A stretch of DNA of 64,000 nucleotides from Datura wrightii. Its lineage: Eukaryota > Streptophyta > Magnoliopsida > Solanales > Solanaceae. The stretch spans positions 134,357,001 through 134,421,000 of the forward strand of contig JASDFA010000010.1 in NCBI GenBank assembly GCA_035772735.1. Direction: 5' to 3'. Made by a program: the position numbers and the translations under genes. The first letter of the stretch is position 1. The number at the start of each line of letters is the position of its first letter. The notes under the pieces were generated by a model that saw nothing but the letters and a program-made list of their open reading frames with translations, was not told the origin of the DNA and did not search any database. Shown here one piece after another: positions 1-10,785 of this stretch.

Positions 1-540
1 TTAACTATATTGCCATCCCTACCACCAAATATGATACGACCAAAAATGTATAACTCAGATAGCACAACAACATCGATATCTAATTCAATCAAATTCTTTT
101 CATGATGACACAATTAATGAGAGAACTTAATTTCTTCATAAAAAGACTACTTTATCAGTATGATCATCAGACTACTTCTTTAAAATATAATTACCATCCT
201 TAGTTTTAGCATTTTCATAAAAGGATGGATCAAGAACAGTAATAGATAAACCAGTTACTCTATTGTAACACTTCTAGTGTGAAAATCACAATGTCTTCTT
301 TTTCAAATTAAAAGACATTGTATCACTACCGTTATTATGAACTTTAGACAACAATATACAATATAACAAATTTTTAAGCCTTTTGAAAACATTAACATAC
401 ATAAAATTACCAAAAAGATGCTCCATCAACATGTTCAACTGAACAGGAGTTAGAAATTTTTGCATTAGCTGTTGAAACTTCTCATCACCTCTCCAATAAT
501 TATTACATGCAAACCACTCACTTGGAGGTATATAATAAGT
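1..540 (-). pseudogene. Decayed DUF1985-like domain fragment
   Basis: Read on the minus strand, this stretch gives a broken protein resembling the plant DUF1985 domain, which is found in Ulp1-protease-carrying Mutator-like elements and related host genes. From about 470 down to 250 one frame reads a leucine-rich segment with 'FLTPVQLNMLMEHLFGNF', then 'SDTMSFNLKKKTL', a stop, and 'RVTGLSI', matching the family order of a helical repeat, a 'F.l.gk.l.F' strand and the 'lvTGL' motif. Near 1-110 another frame gives 'LDIDVVVLSELYIFGRIIFG', like the D-A-V-K/L-Y-F stretch of the same domain. At least two stops and a frameshift near 120-170 show it is not functional. The family call is from remembered patterns, so it is moderate at best. 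The fragment continues past the window start. Confidence 0.45.
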
Positions 541-1182
541 AATATTGTCTATAATTTACAACACTGCAAAATCACAATAATAGACACCAATAAAACAACC
601 TAATAACTGCATAAAAAATGCAAAACAAAAATGATGAGGCAAAGCTCTGCCTTCTCCGGTAGACTTTACTTTAAAATAATAATAAGAACAACAACAACAA
701 CAACAACAACGCCAAAATACATATGTGCCAAAAATGAAGCATAGTAATAACCCAACAGATAAACTCACATTTTTTGTGGATTCCAATAAGAAAGAAAGGA
801 TGAAGAACTAGTCAGACACGAATCATTTTCTTCAAATTTCAAAACAAAAAGACTAAGTAAAATAACTAGTGAGAAAAAGGTAAGACTATGAAACTTATAT
901 ATAAAACAAAGTTATACCTCACAACAAACTTTAATAGTAAAAATTAAAAATATAATAATAAAAAAGCACATTGCTTATGCTGCCCGACAAACCTTTTTGG
1001 TATATCTAAAAATTTTAAAAATATACGTGCACTTATGTCTCTGAAAATTGTTGCTCTTTAATTTTTGCCATTTGCACAATAAAATGTGCCATTTATAGAA
1101 TAAAAATGTGTCGTTTTATAATTGAACTTGTTCCATGTGGCATAATTTTTGCCATTTTATTTATGATTTGGGGGACATAACT
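541..1182. other. AT-rich intergenic stretch
   Basis: No gene is supported here. The only long open frame (556-786, minus) is built largely on a simple repeat and starts inside AT-rich DNA. The sequence is AT-rich with runs such as the TAATAATAAAAAA near 950. Confidence 0.5.
686..710 (+). repeat. (ACA)n microsatellite
   Basis: Eight consecutive ACA units. On the minus strand they give a poly-cysteine tract in one frame, a sign that the ORF over them is accidental. Confidence 0.9.
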
Positions 1183-1442
1183 TGTTATACCTATTTTTTT
1201 GGAATATAGTGATACACATATTAGATATCCTAATGGAATTATGAATACAGTTATCCTAGCCAACTTATCCTAGTCAACAAGTCTATTTGAGTAGTTAGGA
1301 TTTTGTTAGAATCTATTAAATGTATTATTCACTGGAAAAGTAGTTAGTTACAACTTAAAGCGTAGATTTCATTCTTCAATTGATCAAATGTATTACATAT
1401 ATAGACTGTCAGTTGTAATTATGATATGAATAGACGAATTAC

Positions 1443-1483
<41 letters not shown>

Positions 1484-1615
1484 TCCTAAACTCTCTTTTA
1501 TACTTCTCTTATCATCTTCTTCTTCTTTCTTCTACATTCTGTTCTTAAGATGTGTATTCATGACTCAAGTATCTCAATCCTTGAATCCTTGTTGACTCTT
1601 CCTATTGAGTTGATA
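1183..1615 (+). repeat. Possible 5' LTR of chromovirus fragment El-1
   Basis: The stretch before the primer binding site at 1617 has the features of a short LTR: a possible TG start (TGTTATACC at 1183), an AT-rich promoter region with a long (TA)n tract in the TATA position, and a CT-rich leader (1500-1545). No second copy of this LTR is in the window and no terminal CA or target duplication was found, so both ends are provisional. Confidence 0.35.
1449..1479 (+). repeat. (TA)n microsatellite in the El-1 LTR
   Basis: About 15 TA units, lying about 140 bases before the LTR/PBS junction where a TATA region would be expected. Confidence 0.85.
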
Positions 1616-1616
1616 T

Positions 1617-1630
1617 TGGTATCAGAGTTA
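1617..1630 (+). other. Primer binding site, tRNA-iMet type (El-1)
   Basis: TGGTATCAGAG followed by TTA matches the sequence complementary to the 3' end of plant initiator tRNA-Met, the usual primer of chromoviruses. The gag start codon follows 17 bases later. Confidence 0.75.
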
Positions 1631-1647
1631 ATCTTTTCCTGGCAACT

Positions 1648-2700
1648 ATGACGAAAAGTACTAGCATAGATGAACGACCCACTAGTAGTGAGGTACGGAA
1701 ACTGCGTGAAATGGTGCAAAAGATCTTGGCTGAAATGTGTACTCTCACAAGAGAAGTTTCAAATCTTAAGAAGCTGGATCAAGTGGTGCTAGAATTGAGA
1801 GAGCAAGTGGCGACTTCTGGACGAATTCACATAGATAAGTCTCTAGTCCAGAGGGAAGGAGTTTTTCCTGATGCACAAAGGCAGTTTGATGAAAGGTCTC
1901 AAATGAAGAAGAGCACAAGTAGTTATACCAATCATCATTCCCAATTCTCTAGATGGTCGAGGATGAAATCCTTGAAGTATTTAGGATATCATCTCAGATC
2001 CTGGTTGTTCAGTATTGAGCATTTTTTTAGTATGGAGAATATTCCTATGGAAGAGAGGATAGGAATTGCAGTAGTGCATTTTGAAGGAGAAGCTATCTGA
2101 TGGCACTTGTCCTTTATGAATTATAGAGAGTACTTACAGCTTCCCACATGGATTAAGTATGTTATGCCTTTGGTAGACAAGTTTGAAGTAGATTATGATA
2201 ACCCTATGGAAGAGATTAAGAAAGTGAGGCAAACTGGAAGTGTTAAGGACTACTAAGAAATATTTTAGAAGAATTTGACAAGAGTCAAATTGTTTCACAA
2301 AAATACAGTTAACTATTTTCTTGGAGGTCTGAAACATGAACTCAACATGGCTATAAAATTGACAAATCCTCAAACATTCTCCCAGGGGTACAAGTCAGAA
2401 AGAATGTAGGAAGCATACCTTGTTGCTATAAGTTAACCTATAGCAGGAGTACCTAATCAGCAAACCACTAGAAGGTATGGGGAGTAGAGGTTCCAAAACA
2501 AGCCATTGTTACTACCAACTCCCACAAGTGGTAATTCTATGACTTATAAGGGAGTCAATAGGAGGACTTTTGAGTATAGAAGAGATTAATGATAGAAGAT
2601 CCAAAGGTCTTTGCTACTTCTGTCCTGAGAAGTATGTTCAAGGTCATAAGTGCAAGAATTTTTATTTGTTGGAAGTTGAAGAATTTGAGGAGGAAATGGA
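1648..2700 (+). pseudogene. Chromovirus gag (El-1), broken
   Basis: Capsid/nucleocapsid protein of a Ty3/gypsy retrotransposon, which would package element RNA. The first 150 codons are open and begin with a coiled-coil-like N-terminus (VRKLREMVQKI, LDQVVLELREQV). The retrotransposon-gag region follows with 'WLFSIEHFFSMENIPMEER' and, after a TGA stop at 2098-2100, continues in frame as 'WHLSFMNYREYLQLP'. More stops come at about 2254 and 2269. A zinc knuckle at 2611-2655, C-Y-F-C...G-H-K-C with spacing CX2CX7HX1C, is of the type seen in Reina/CRM-like chromoviruses. The start ATG follows the PBS directly. Non-functional because of several stops. Confidence 0.75.
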
Positions 2701-2829
2701 GAAATAAGAAGAAGGGAGGGAGTTAGAGGAGACAACAGTGGCATTTCCCCAAACCTTAGAACAAGTGGAGATATCTGTTCATGCTTATTTAAATGGTTCA
2801 ATGGGCTATAAAACCTTGAAGGTTACTGG

Positions 2830-3717
2830 ATATCAAAGAAGCCCCTCCATATCTTGATTGATACTGGAAGTTCCTACAACTTCTTTGGTAAAGGTTCTTG
2901 GATGCAAGATCAGACCTACCATTCCTCAAAGGGTAGCTGCAGCAAATGGAAATGACATGCAGGTCAATCAAATGTGCACAATTACCTGGTTGTTACAAGG
3001 AACTGAGTTCTCAACTGATTTCCTATTGTTACCATTAGGATCTTGTAATGTAGTTTTGGGAGTGCAATGGCTACTGATATTAGGGGATATCAAGATGAAC
3101 TTTAGAGAACTTACAATGGAGTTCTTTTATAAGGCAGGAACCATTGTCTTAGAGGAGCAGGATGGCAAATCACTCTTCCTGGTGCTAGAAGGCCAGCTAA
3201 GGTGTCAGGTAACCATACTTAATTATGTATGATACAAGAGTTCCTATAGCAGAAAGGTAGATATAGTTGTATACATTAGAAGCAAAGGATAAGCCTAAGG
3301 AAGATCCTAGGGATAATCAAATTATTAAAGGAGTTTAAGCATTTGTTTGAGGAGCCTACAAAATAACCTCAGAGGATCTTTTGATCATAGGATTGTGTTA
3401 CAACATGGAACTAAACTAGTTAACCAAAGACCATATAGATATACTATTGTTAAAAAGGATATTATTGAAGAATCAATACATCAAATAACTCAAGGATAAT
3501 TCAACCAAGTTTTAGTCCTTTTGATTCTCTTGTTGTATTGGTTGGTAAGAAAGATGGTTCTCGGAGGCTATGTGTGGATTATAGGAACCTCAACAAGTAC
3601 ACTATAAAGAATAAGTTTCCTATTCGTATTGTAGAGGATCTATTAGATAAGCTAGAGGGACCTAAAATTATTTCTAAGATTGATCCTAGATCTAGCTATG
3701 AAGACACCTGGTCAAGG
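2830..3717 (+). pseudogene. Chromovirus protease and start of RT (El-1), truncated
   Basis: Pol remnant downstream of the El-1 gag. The aspartic protease active site reads 'HILIDTGSSYNFF' near 2849-2887. After a frameshift the protease C-terminus appears as 'CNVVLGVQWLLILGDI' near 3040-3090. Stops and shifts follow until 3538, where the RT N-terminal blocks are legible: 'VGKKDGSRRLCVDYRNLNK' and 'FPIRIVEDLLDKLEG', then 'SKIDPRSSY' near 3676-3702. The RT stops there, before the catalytic YxDD block. The next bases are the internal part of an unrelated long LTR (El-2), so the element was cut by a deletion or recombination at about 3703-3723. Confidence 0.75.
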
Positions 3718-3723
3718 GGGATT

Positions 3724-4534
3724 ATGGTTCTTACCCTTGGCAAGGTATGAACACATCTCCCAGATAGGGTTACAAGTTGCGCTCCATGTATGTTCACTTG
3801 GAGTATGTCGGTTACAAGAATCTCCCACTGTTCCATGATTTTCTACACATGTACACGTCTATGTTTCAAGATCTTATGACTTATGATATATTTGGCTCAA
3901 TAAGCACTTTATGAGATTTTACTCATGATTTCAATCATGTCCATCTTTATGATTCAGTTTCAAAAGCCTTGAGCCATTATATTCAATTTATGATCATAAT
4001 CTCATGTTTTAGACTATCTCATACTCATGATTTCAGTTACTATTTTACTATCATGTTTTACTTATTCTACATACTCAATATATTCAAAGTACTGATCGCA
4101 TGCTTTTGTGCTATATCATCTAATTATGCATGTTTGGATGATCAGTCTCAATCCCATCATTAGATTCACTCTTGCCTTAGTTCAGCCTAGTCTCAACTTT
4201 GGGTGAGTCCTCATCATCCGAGGACATCAGTTTAGCCTTATGTTTTGCTTTTATGTAATTTCAGTTTCAGACTTACCTGAGTTAGTTGGGGACATGTCCC
4301 AATAGCTCCTCTTATGGTTAGAGGCTTTTAAGACATTTATGTATAGATTCTCATAGGTATTGACTTGTAGTCCTGTTTATGTTTTATGGTATCTTAGACT
4401 TCCACTCATGCTTTGTATTATGATTTATTCCTCTTAGTGTATGGCTATGTTATGCATGTACGATGGATTAGCTTGGAGCCATTCGTGATTTTAAGTCCCA
4501 TGTCGCGTCTGGGGTCTATGCTCGGATCATGAAA
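3724..4534 (+). repeat. Truncated 5' LTR of Tekay-like element El-2
   Basis: This matches the last 0.9 kb of the LTR at 8087-10603: both share ATGGTTCTTACCCTTGGCAA (3724 and 9702), the 'GGTGAGTCCTCATCATCC' block, and the ending 'TCTATGCT.GG.TCATGA'. The LTR's first 1.6 kb is missing. It ends at 4534 by alignment with the 3' LTR. The TG start has been lost, so no target duplication can be checked on this side. Confidence 0.8.
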
Positions 4535-4538
4535 AACT

Positions 4539-4558
4539 TTGTATCATAGCCTCAGGTT
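4539..4558 (+). other. Degenerate primer binding site (El-2), tRNA-iMet type
   Basis: TTGTATCATAGCCTCAGGTT differs at two positions from the standard TGGTATCAGAGCCTCAGGTT and lies directly after the LTR end. Confidence 0.7.
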
Positions 4559-4759
4559 TAGCTCTGTTCTAGGATGTTTGAAAGTCATGTTAAGTAGAGT
4601 CTTTTTCATAGGTGTGAAGCGCGCCACACTTTTGAGGAAAAGGCTACAAGATGTTTTACGAAAACTTCCCTTCTTTTATGTTCTATGTCATGTGATAAAG
4701 TCCAACTCTCTTACTCTTCGAGCTCGTGCTATACGCGTTCACGGAGAATGCTTTCCAGA

Positions 4760-5630
4760 AAATCCAGTGGAAGAAGAAACAACAACAAAAATTAACCAGG
4801 CCACCAACTCTAGTAGGCCCCCTGAGTGGGAAAGTTACTAATGCAAAGCTCGAGGATGCCTATAGAATGTTGATCCAGGCCATGACCACTCACCTTAACT
4901 AATAGGAAACTGTACCTGCGAATTATAATAGAGAGTCAGCAACTACCACGGTTCGAAATATCACTAAGAAGAGCTCGTCTAAGTTCTGTGGTCCGAAGGA
5001 GGACAGGAAGTTTAAGGGAAGAGAAAGGGGGGATAACAGAGCCAGAACTAGCAACTTTAAGTTTTCCTAGTGAAGTTCAGGTGGTGGGAATTACTCACAG
5101 CTCCAACAGAGGTCATTAGCTTCGGCACCTTTGTCAGTCAATGTTCCACTTCTCGGATCCAAAGTGGAGCAAAGGGGCAAAGCGTCAGGCTTTAAGATTT
5201 AGGGGAGAAGATTCAGGAAGCTTTATTTCCAACTTGCAAGAGATGTGGAAGGAACCATTTAGGAAGATGCATAATGGGTTCGAATGTTTACTTCAGGTGT
5301 GGTAAGCCAGGTCATAAGCTTGGAGATTTCCCATCAGCAAATAGGGTAATGGTAGAGGTTGTGCCCCAGCCACTACATTAGTATCCCTACCAGGTCACCC
5401 AGCTTTCAAGAACTTTGGAAAGAGTCACCCCGGAGAGTGTTTGATCAGTAAGGAGGGTTGTTGCGGGTGTAACTTGGTAGGTTAGAGAACAAAGAAATGC
5501 CCTTCATCCGAATGTGAGGGAGACTCAGTCCACCATTTCAACAGCTCGCCCACCTCAACAGGGCACATCATCTAGTGCAGGTGGTGGACAACTCCAAAAA
5601 TAGTCACATGTATGTTCTGGGCTTTTCATG
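4760..5630 (+). pseudogene. Tekay-like gag remnant (El-2)
   Basis: Weakly preserved gag. The first legible piece after the PBS ends 'NQATNSSRPPEWES' (4840). Then come pieces with many stops. At about 5230-5340 a double zinc-knuckle region is clear: a C-K-R-C-G...H-L-G-R-C unit ('CKRCGRNHLGRC') and a second, damaged unit ('FRCGKPGHKLGDF'), the two-part layout of Tekay/Del gag. No open frame of useful length remains. Assignment rests on the zinc knuckles, the LTR on the left, and the chromodomain integrase downstream. Confidence 0.6.
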
Positions 5631-6360
5631 TCAATCGTTATATGTTTCTAGGCCCAAGAGCTACAGTATAAAATATATGACTCCTTTAAGCATATTTGTA
5701 TGAGTTTTATTCAGCATATTATGTCAAATGGTCAAGAGATGGGATGAATGGAGGGATATGACAGAAGAAGTGTGAAGCCTTTAATAATAGCTTGAGGGCA
5801 AAAAGAGGAGTTAGGAGTTACCCAAGGAAGAAATCATAGCAAAGATCTTGGTACTTTCAAATGGAATCAAAAGGGAAGGGTTTGGCATCCCTATGTATGG
5901 TAATACCTCAACCCCATGGGATGATAGACCATCCTAGAGAAGAGGTCCAAAGTATTACGATGAGGGATTTTGAGCTAAGGGGGAGATGATAAGGTGAAGG
6001 ACTAAGTCAACTCTTGAGTTTCCTAGTGTGGAAGGTTCATAAAAAGTAACTATAGGAGATCAATCCATGCTTATTCAGGTATTTTCCTATACTTCAATCA
6101 ATATTACACTCTACCCATGCCCTATGTAAACATGTTATGTCCACGTCTATGTTCCTAGTACTCCGTACATATGCCCTTACTCAGATTCCTAAAATGAGAA
6201 GTACCCACTTCTAACAGTAATCCCAGTCTTACTCTATGGTTCCATAAATCCCCCCTTCACGTCATGAAACTTGTTATGTATGTAAACTCATGTATCATAG
6301 TATGCCTAGCTCTATGAACTCAGTCGTTAAGATTCGCATTAATGGCTCATAAGCTTGTGT

Positions 6361-6392
<32 letters not shown>

Positions 6393-6719
6393 GCCCAACT
6401 TAGATTTCTCAAACAATTTATTCTTACGATTTCCTTACTCTAATTCCCTATGTATGTGCACCCATGATAGAAATGATGGTTACATTGTGTACGATTAGGA
6501 TGAATTCCTATTTATGCCTAGTAGGCGCGAGTTCATGAAATGCAGACTATTAGCCAGGCCAGGGAAACAAAAAGATTCTTCAGTAGCATAAGCTATAGAG
6601 GAGCCACAAGATAATGGTAGTGACAGGATTTAGTGAGGTGATGGTGTATCAGTGAACCACTATTTTGTGTGATTAGTGACTCCTGGTTTAGAACTATAGG
6701 TCAAGTGATCGCCATGATA
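5631..6719 (+). other. El-2 internal stretch with no recognisable pol
   Basis: The protease, RT and RNase H of El-2 should lie here, but I see no DTG, YxDD or RNase H motifs in any frame. The text looks like other LTR or non-coding DNA, including 'AAGGGGGAGATGATAAGG' at about 5980 and a (TA)n tract at 6362-6392. Pol has probably been replaced or deleted. Confidence 0.5.
6362..6392 (+). repeat. (TA)n microsatellite
   Basis: About 14 TA units, interrupted once near its start. Confidence 0.85.
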
Positions 6720-6729
6720 AGGAGAAGTA

Positions 6730-7364
6730 GTATTCTAGGAAGGTTGAGCATCAAGGACTGGAAGATATGCTACAGGGTATCAGTAATCCTACTTGGAAGT
6801 GGGAAGATATAAATATGGACTTCATTACAGGTTTTCCTAGTACGTGCCAAAAACATGATTCTATAAGGGTGAGTATAGACCAGAAACCAAGTCAGCACAT
6901 TTCTTACTAGTTAAGAATACAATCAGTTGAGGATTATGTTGGACTTTATATTCGGGAGTGTCCAGGTTGCATGGAGTTCCATTGTCCATCATCTCATATA
7001 GGGGTACTCCGTTTGCTTCACAGTTGTGGAGGTCATTTCAGAAGGATCTTGATACTCAGGTCAAGCTTAGCATAGTTTTTCATTGCATACGAATGGTCAG
7101 GACACCCTAAAGGACATGTTGAGTGCTAATGTGATTAATTTCAAAGATAGTTGGGATGACCACTTGTCTCTCATTGAGTTTGCCAACAACAACAGCATCT
7201 GCTCCAGCATTCAGATGGCTCCATTTGAGGCTCCTTATAGGCGGAGATGCAGGTCACCTATTGAATGGTTTGAGGTAAGTGAGGCTGCGTTGATAGGGTC
7301 AAATTCAGTTCATGAGTCCATCAAGAAATTTCAACTAATCAAAGAAAGGCTGAAGACAACTTGA
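6730..7364 (+). pseudogene. Integrase core remnant (El-2)
   Basis: Catalytic core of a chromovirus integrase, the enzyme that inserts element cDNA. Near 6730-6830 one frame reads 'KVEHQGLEDMLQGI' and 'WKWEDINMDFITGFP'; the D of NMDF is the first catalytic Asp. At 6970-7080 the second Asp region reads 'VPLSIISYRGTPFASQLW' with the usual SDRG changed to SYRG, so this catalytic Asp is lost. From 7083 an open stretch reads 'LKDMLSANVINFKDSWDDHL' and 'SICSSIQMAPFEAPYRR', the region after the catalytic Glu. Stops, shifts and the lost Asp make it inactive. Confidence 0.75.
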
Positions 7365-7853
7365 AGTCATTAGAAATCATATGTAGATGTTAGGAGGAGA
7401 GAACTTGAGTTCGCAGTTGATGATTGGATTTTTTAGAAGGTGTCACCTATGAAGGGGGTTATGAGGTTTGGAAAGAAAGGAAAGCTTAGTCCCCAATATG
7501 TTAGTCCTTATATAATTCTGAGGTGCATTGGTGATGTGGCCTATGAGTTGGAGTTGCCTGCAGAGTTAGTTTCGGTACATCCATTTTTCCATGTGTCATT
7601 GTTGAAGAAGTGTATTGGTGATCCAGCTCAAGTTTTACTACTAGAGAGCATTAGAGTGAAGGATAGTCTCACTTATGAGGAGGTCCCAGTTGAGATTCTT
7701 GACCGTCAGGTTTGCAAGTTGAGGAACAAAGAGGCAACTTCCGTGAAGGTTTTATGGAGAAATCAACTAGTTGAAGGGGATACATGGGAAGCTGAAGCAG
7801 ATATCATGGCCAAATACCCACATCTTTTCCCTTCTAGTTCAATTCCAGTTTGA
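7365..7853 (+). pseudogene. Integrase C-terminus with chromodomain (El-2)
   Basis: From 7440 to 7853 the frame is open for 137 codons. It begins with the GPF/Y-like module ('KGKLSPQYVSPYIILRCIG', 'YELELPAELVSVHPFFHVSL') and ends with a chromodomain of about 45 residues: 'YEEVPVEILDRQVCKLRNK', then 'VKVLWRNQLVEGDTWEAEAD'. The aromatic residues that bind methylated histone tails in this family are partly visible (Y, W, W). In chromoviruses this domain guides insertion to heterochromatin. It is the best-preserved part of El-2 and stops at a natural TGA at the usual length. The frame upstream is broken, so it cannot be made as part of a full integrase. Confidence 0.8.
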
Positions 7854-8054
7854 GGTACTAGTTTCCCCCTCCATGTGTTATTCAGTTTCATATCTCTTGG
7901 TTACTCTCATGTTTTAGCATGTATGTATGTTTCAAGAGTTCAATTCAACTATGTATCTCCGCCCGGAGCCAATCACTCCCTCAGTATTCAGTATATAACA
8001 TTCATTTTTGGGATTGCAGCTCTTTCCCTACCTTTTTAGCTTATTTAGTCTCTA

Positions 8055-8086
8055 TTTGAGGATGAATGTTCCCAAGGGAAAGATAA
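8055..8086 (+). other. Polypurine tract region before the El-2 3' LTR
   Basis: The sequence GAGGATGAATGTTCCCAAGG and the following purine-rich AAAGATAA has the form typical of Tekay elements just before the 3' LTR (plus-strand primer). Confidence 0.65.
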
Positions 8087-10603
8087 TATAACATCCCACC
8101 CTAGATTTGGAGCATGAACCAGTAGAAAAACTAAAACTTTTCCTCATTAAGAGTCTCGGTATGACTCATAACTCGAAGAACTGGGACCTTGGCTTAGTAA
8201 TAAATGAAGAGAAGCACTTCAAGCTTTCTCTGTCGGTGGCTTATGTAGTGGTCGGCCTTATAAAGCTCGCTTTCCCTTAGTCCATCTAGTGCCTTTCGGT
8301 TGGGGTCCGTCCTGGGGGTTAGGTTAGACTGCTTACGCCTTAGACTTTTAGGCTAAGTTTGAAATCATTCTAGGTATATGGATACACCTGAACCCAATGA
8401 ATTATATGAAAACAAGGTTTTAATATCAATACTTAAATGTGAGAAGTGTGTTGGATACAAATTAAGGTCATAAGGAAACTCCAGCATAAAGTTGAATTGA
8501 GAGCTTTCCTACCAACTGAGTTTTCATATAAGTTCTTACAAGGTCAATTTTAAACGACCATAAATCCCATTTTACAAAGTATTTTTACGTGATTCAGAAC
8601 ATCAAATTGAATTTGTTTGAGTCTTCTTTCGAACTCATCTAACCTTACGTCAATCAGAGTTTGGAGTAAAAAGTTATGAGTATTTTAGTGAAGCACTGTC
8701 AGGTTTGACAGACAAAGGATAAGCCTAGTCACCATGAGTCATGGTATGCCTCGTGGTACTAAGGTATGACTTGTACTGGGCATCAATTGTAAGAGTTACA
8801 ACAAGCTTTAAATCACCCAGAAGCTACGAATTGCACACTATGACCCATAGTATGTCACCACCACTAGTGGTACGACCCGTGAAGCTGGCAGGGCAGTTTT
8901 TCAGCTCGTTTTTATAAGGGCATCTTAGTAATATTTTATGCTTTTAACTGCTAAATTAGGTAATTTGGGTTTCCTAAAGGGTGTATTAGAGGATTTTAGT
9001 TAGCCTAAACACTAATTCCTCTCCCAAACACCGTAGATTGAAGATCAAACCTCTTAAGGCTCTCAAGTAATTAGATTTCTTATTTTTCTCAACCCTCTTA
9101 GGTCTCAAGTCTAATAAAGAATTCGTCAAACCCCAAGTATGTAGGGTCATTAATGGGGGATTTATTCTACTCTCGTGACCAATCCCACGCTCAATTATAT
9201 GATTTCAATTCATTCAAGTCTCCTATGATTTTCATGAATTTCTAGGATTAGACCCTTTCTGATGAAAAACTCCATGATCTCTTATGAAATTGATCCTCTC
9301 GTGATTCTATTTATGTTTTATGATTATAATTACATGATTTCTGTGAAAAGATTTCATGATTTTCTATTTTGAAGTTAGCATGATTTTACTCAAGTATGTA
9401 TGAATCTCATAAATATCAAGCTTATGTATCATGGTTGATTTCTTAGCATTGTTTTCATGGATAGTTCACGTATGTTAAGCAATTTATGAATTTTATGATT
9501 TCTAAATAGCCCATTTAAAACCAAGTATGTTTCATGATTATGATATGAGAACTATGTATATTTTGGGAGTAGTATTTAACACGAGTAGGTCAGGGTTCCA
9601 GCACACCCAAGTCTCAAAACTACGTGCCACCGTAGCCATGATGGGGTCCTCCTTGAGAGTGTCTCCCATGCCGAATGGGCCCATGAGTGATATTAGCTTC
9701 ATGGTTCTTACCCTTGGCAAGGTATGAACACACCTACCAGCTAGGGTTACAAGCTAGGCTCCATGTATGCTCACTTGGAGTATGTTGGGTACAAGAATCT
9801 CCCATTGTTTCATGATTTTCTACACATGTACATGTCTATGTTTCATGATATTATGACTTATGATATATTTGTCTCAGTAAGTACTTTATGAGATTTTACT
9901 TATGAGTTCAATCATGTCTAGCTTTATGATTCAGTTTTGAAAACCTTGAGCCATTATATTCAGTTTATGATCAGAATCTTAGTTTTAGACTATGTCATAC
10001 TCATGATTTCAATTTACTATTTTACTATCATATTTTACTTATCCTACATACACAGTACATTCAAACTGCTAAATACAATAGTTATAACTATTCTTTTACC
10101 ATTACTTGAATACCCAATATATAATGGTCGATAAAGGAACTCTTTTCTAGGAGGAGCAGATCGCATAATTTGTGCTATATCATTTTATGATATAGGTTTG
10201 GGTGATCAGTCTTAGCCCAATCATTAGATTCACTCTTTCCCCAATTCAACCTACTCTCAACTTTGGGTGAGTCCTCATCATCCAAGGACATCAGCTTAGC
10301 CTTATGTTTTCTCTTTGATTTTATGTCTTTCAATTTCAAACTTAGCCGAGCTAGTTCGAGACTTGTCCCAACAGCTCCTCTTATGGTTAGAAGCTTTTCA
10401 GAAATTTATGTATAAATTCTCAATGGTGTTGACTTGTAGTCCTATTTACATTTTATGGTATCTTAGAGTTCTGCTCATGCTTTGTATTATGATTTATTCT
10501 GCTTAGGATATGATTATGTTATGCATGTACCATGAGTTAACTTGGAGCCATTTATGGTTCTAGGTCCCGTATCACATTCGGAGTCTATGCTGGGGTCATG
10601 ACA
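8087..10603 (+). repeat. 3' LTR of Tekay-like element El-2 (about 2.5 kb)
   Basis: It starts TATAACATCCCACCC (the usual TGTAACATCCC with G changed to A) directly after the polypurine region and ends GGGGTCATGACA. Its last 0.9 kb matches the truncated 5' LTR at 3724-4534. It contains short palindromic stretches such as CCATGAGTCATGG near 8732. The small ORFs on both strands inside it are not genes. After its end the sequence changes to a reverse-oriented LTR of a similar class (El-3). Confidence 0.8.
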
Positions 10604-10785
10604 TTTGTAAAGCTGAATAAAATGACTAAGCCCAAAACAAGTGGAGCTTACTAATAGCAGAGTATGAGAGAATCCTAGCATACAACTCGATCACGGTATA
10701 AGTACCTGAGTATGCATTATAAAACAATGCAGCATCCCCAGCAAAAGGGATGTCAGTATATAGGATCGTACTGTATGTAAAATGG
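10604..10785 (-). repeat. Left piece of reverse Tekay-like LTR El-3
   Basis: This 182-base piece lies between El-2 and El-4. By eye it resembles the part of the reverse solo LTR El-8 near 44330-44460 (CAGTAC...GTATG..AAGTAAAATA layout), so I take it as the left side of the LTR into which El-4 inserted. It ends with AATGG, the target duplication of El-4. Confidence 0.45.

Noticed and set aside
556..786. 76-codon minus-strand ORF with a poly-cysteine run
   Set aside because: The cysteines come from an (ACA)n microsatellite; no domain or context supports it.
3538..3750. RT ORF ending IMVLTLGKV
   Set aside because: The last nine residues are translated from the LTR of El-2, as the same residues end an ORF at 9727. 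They are not part of RT.
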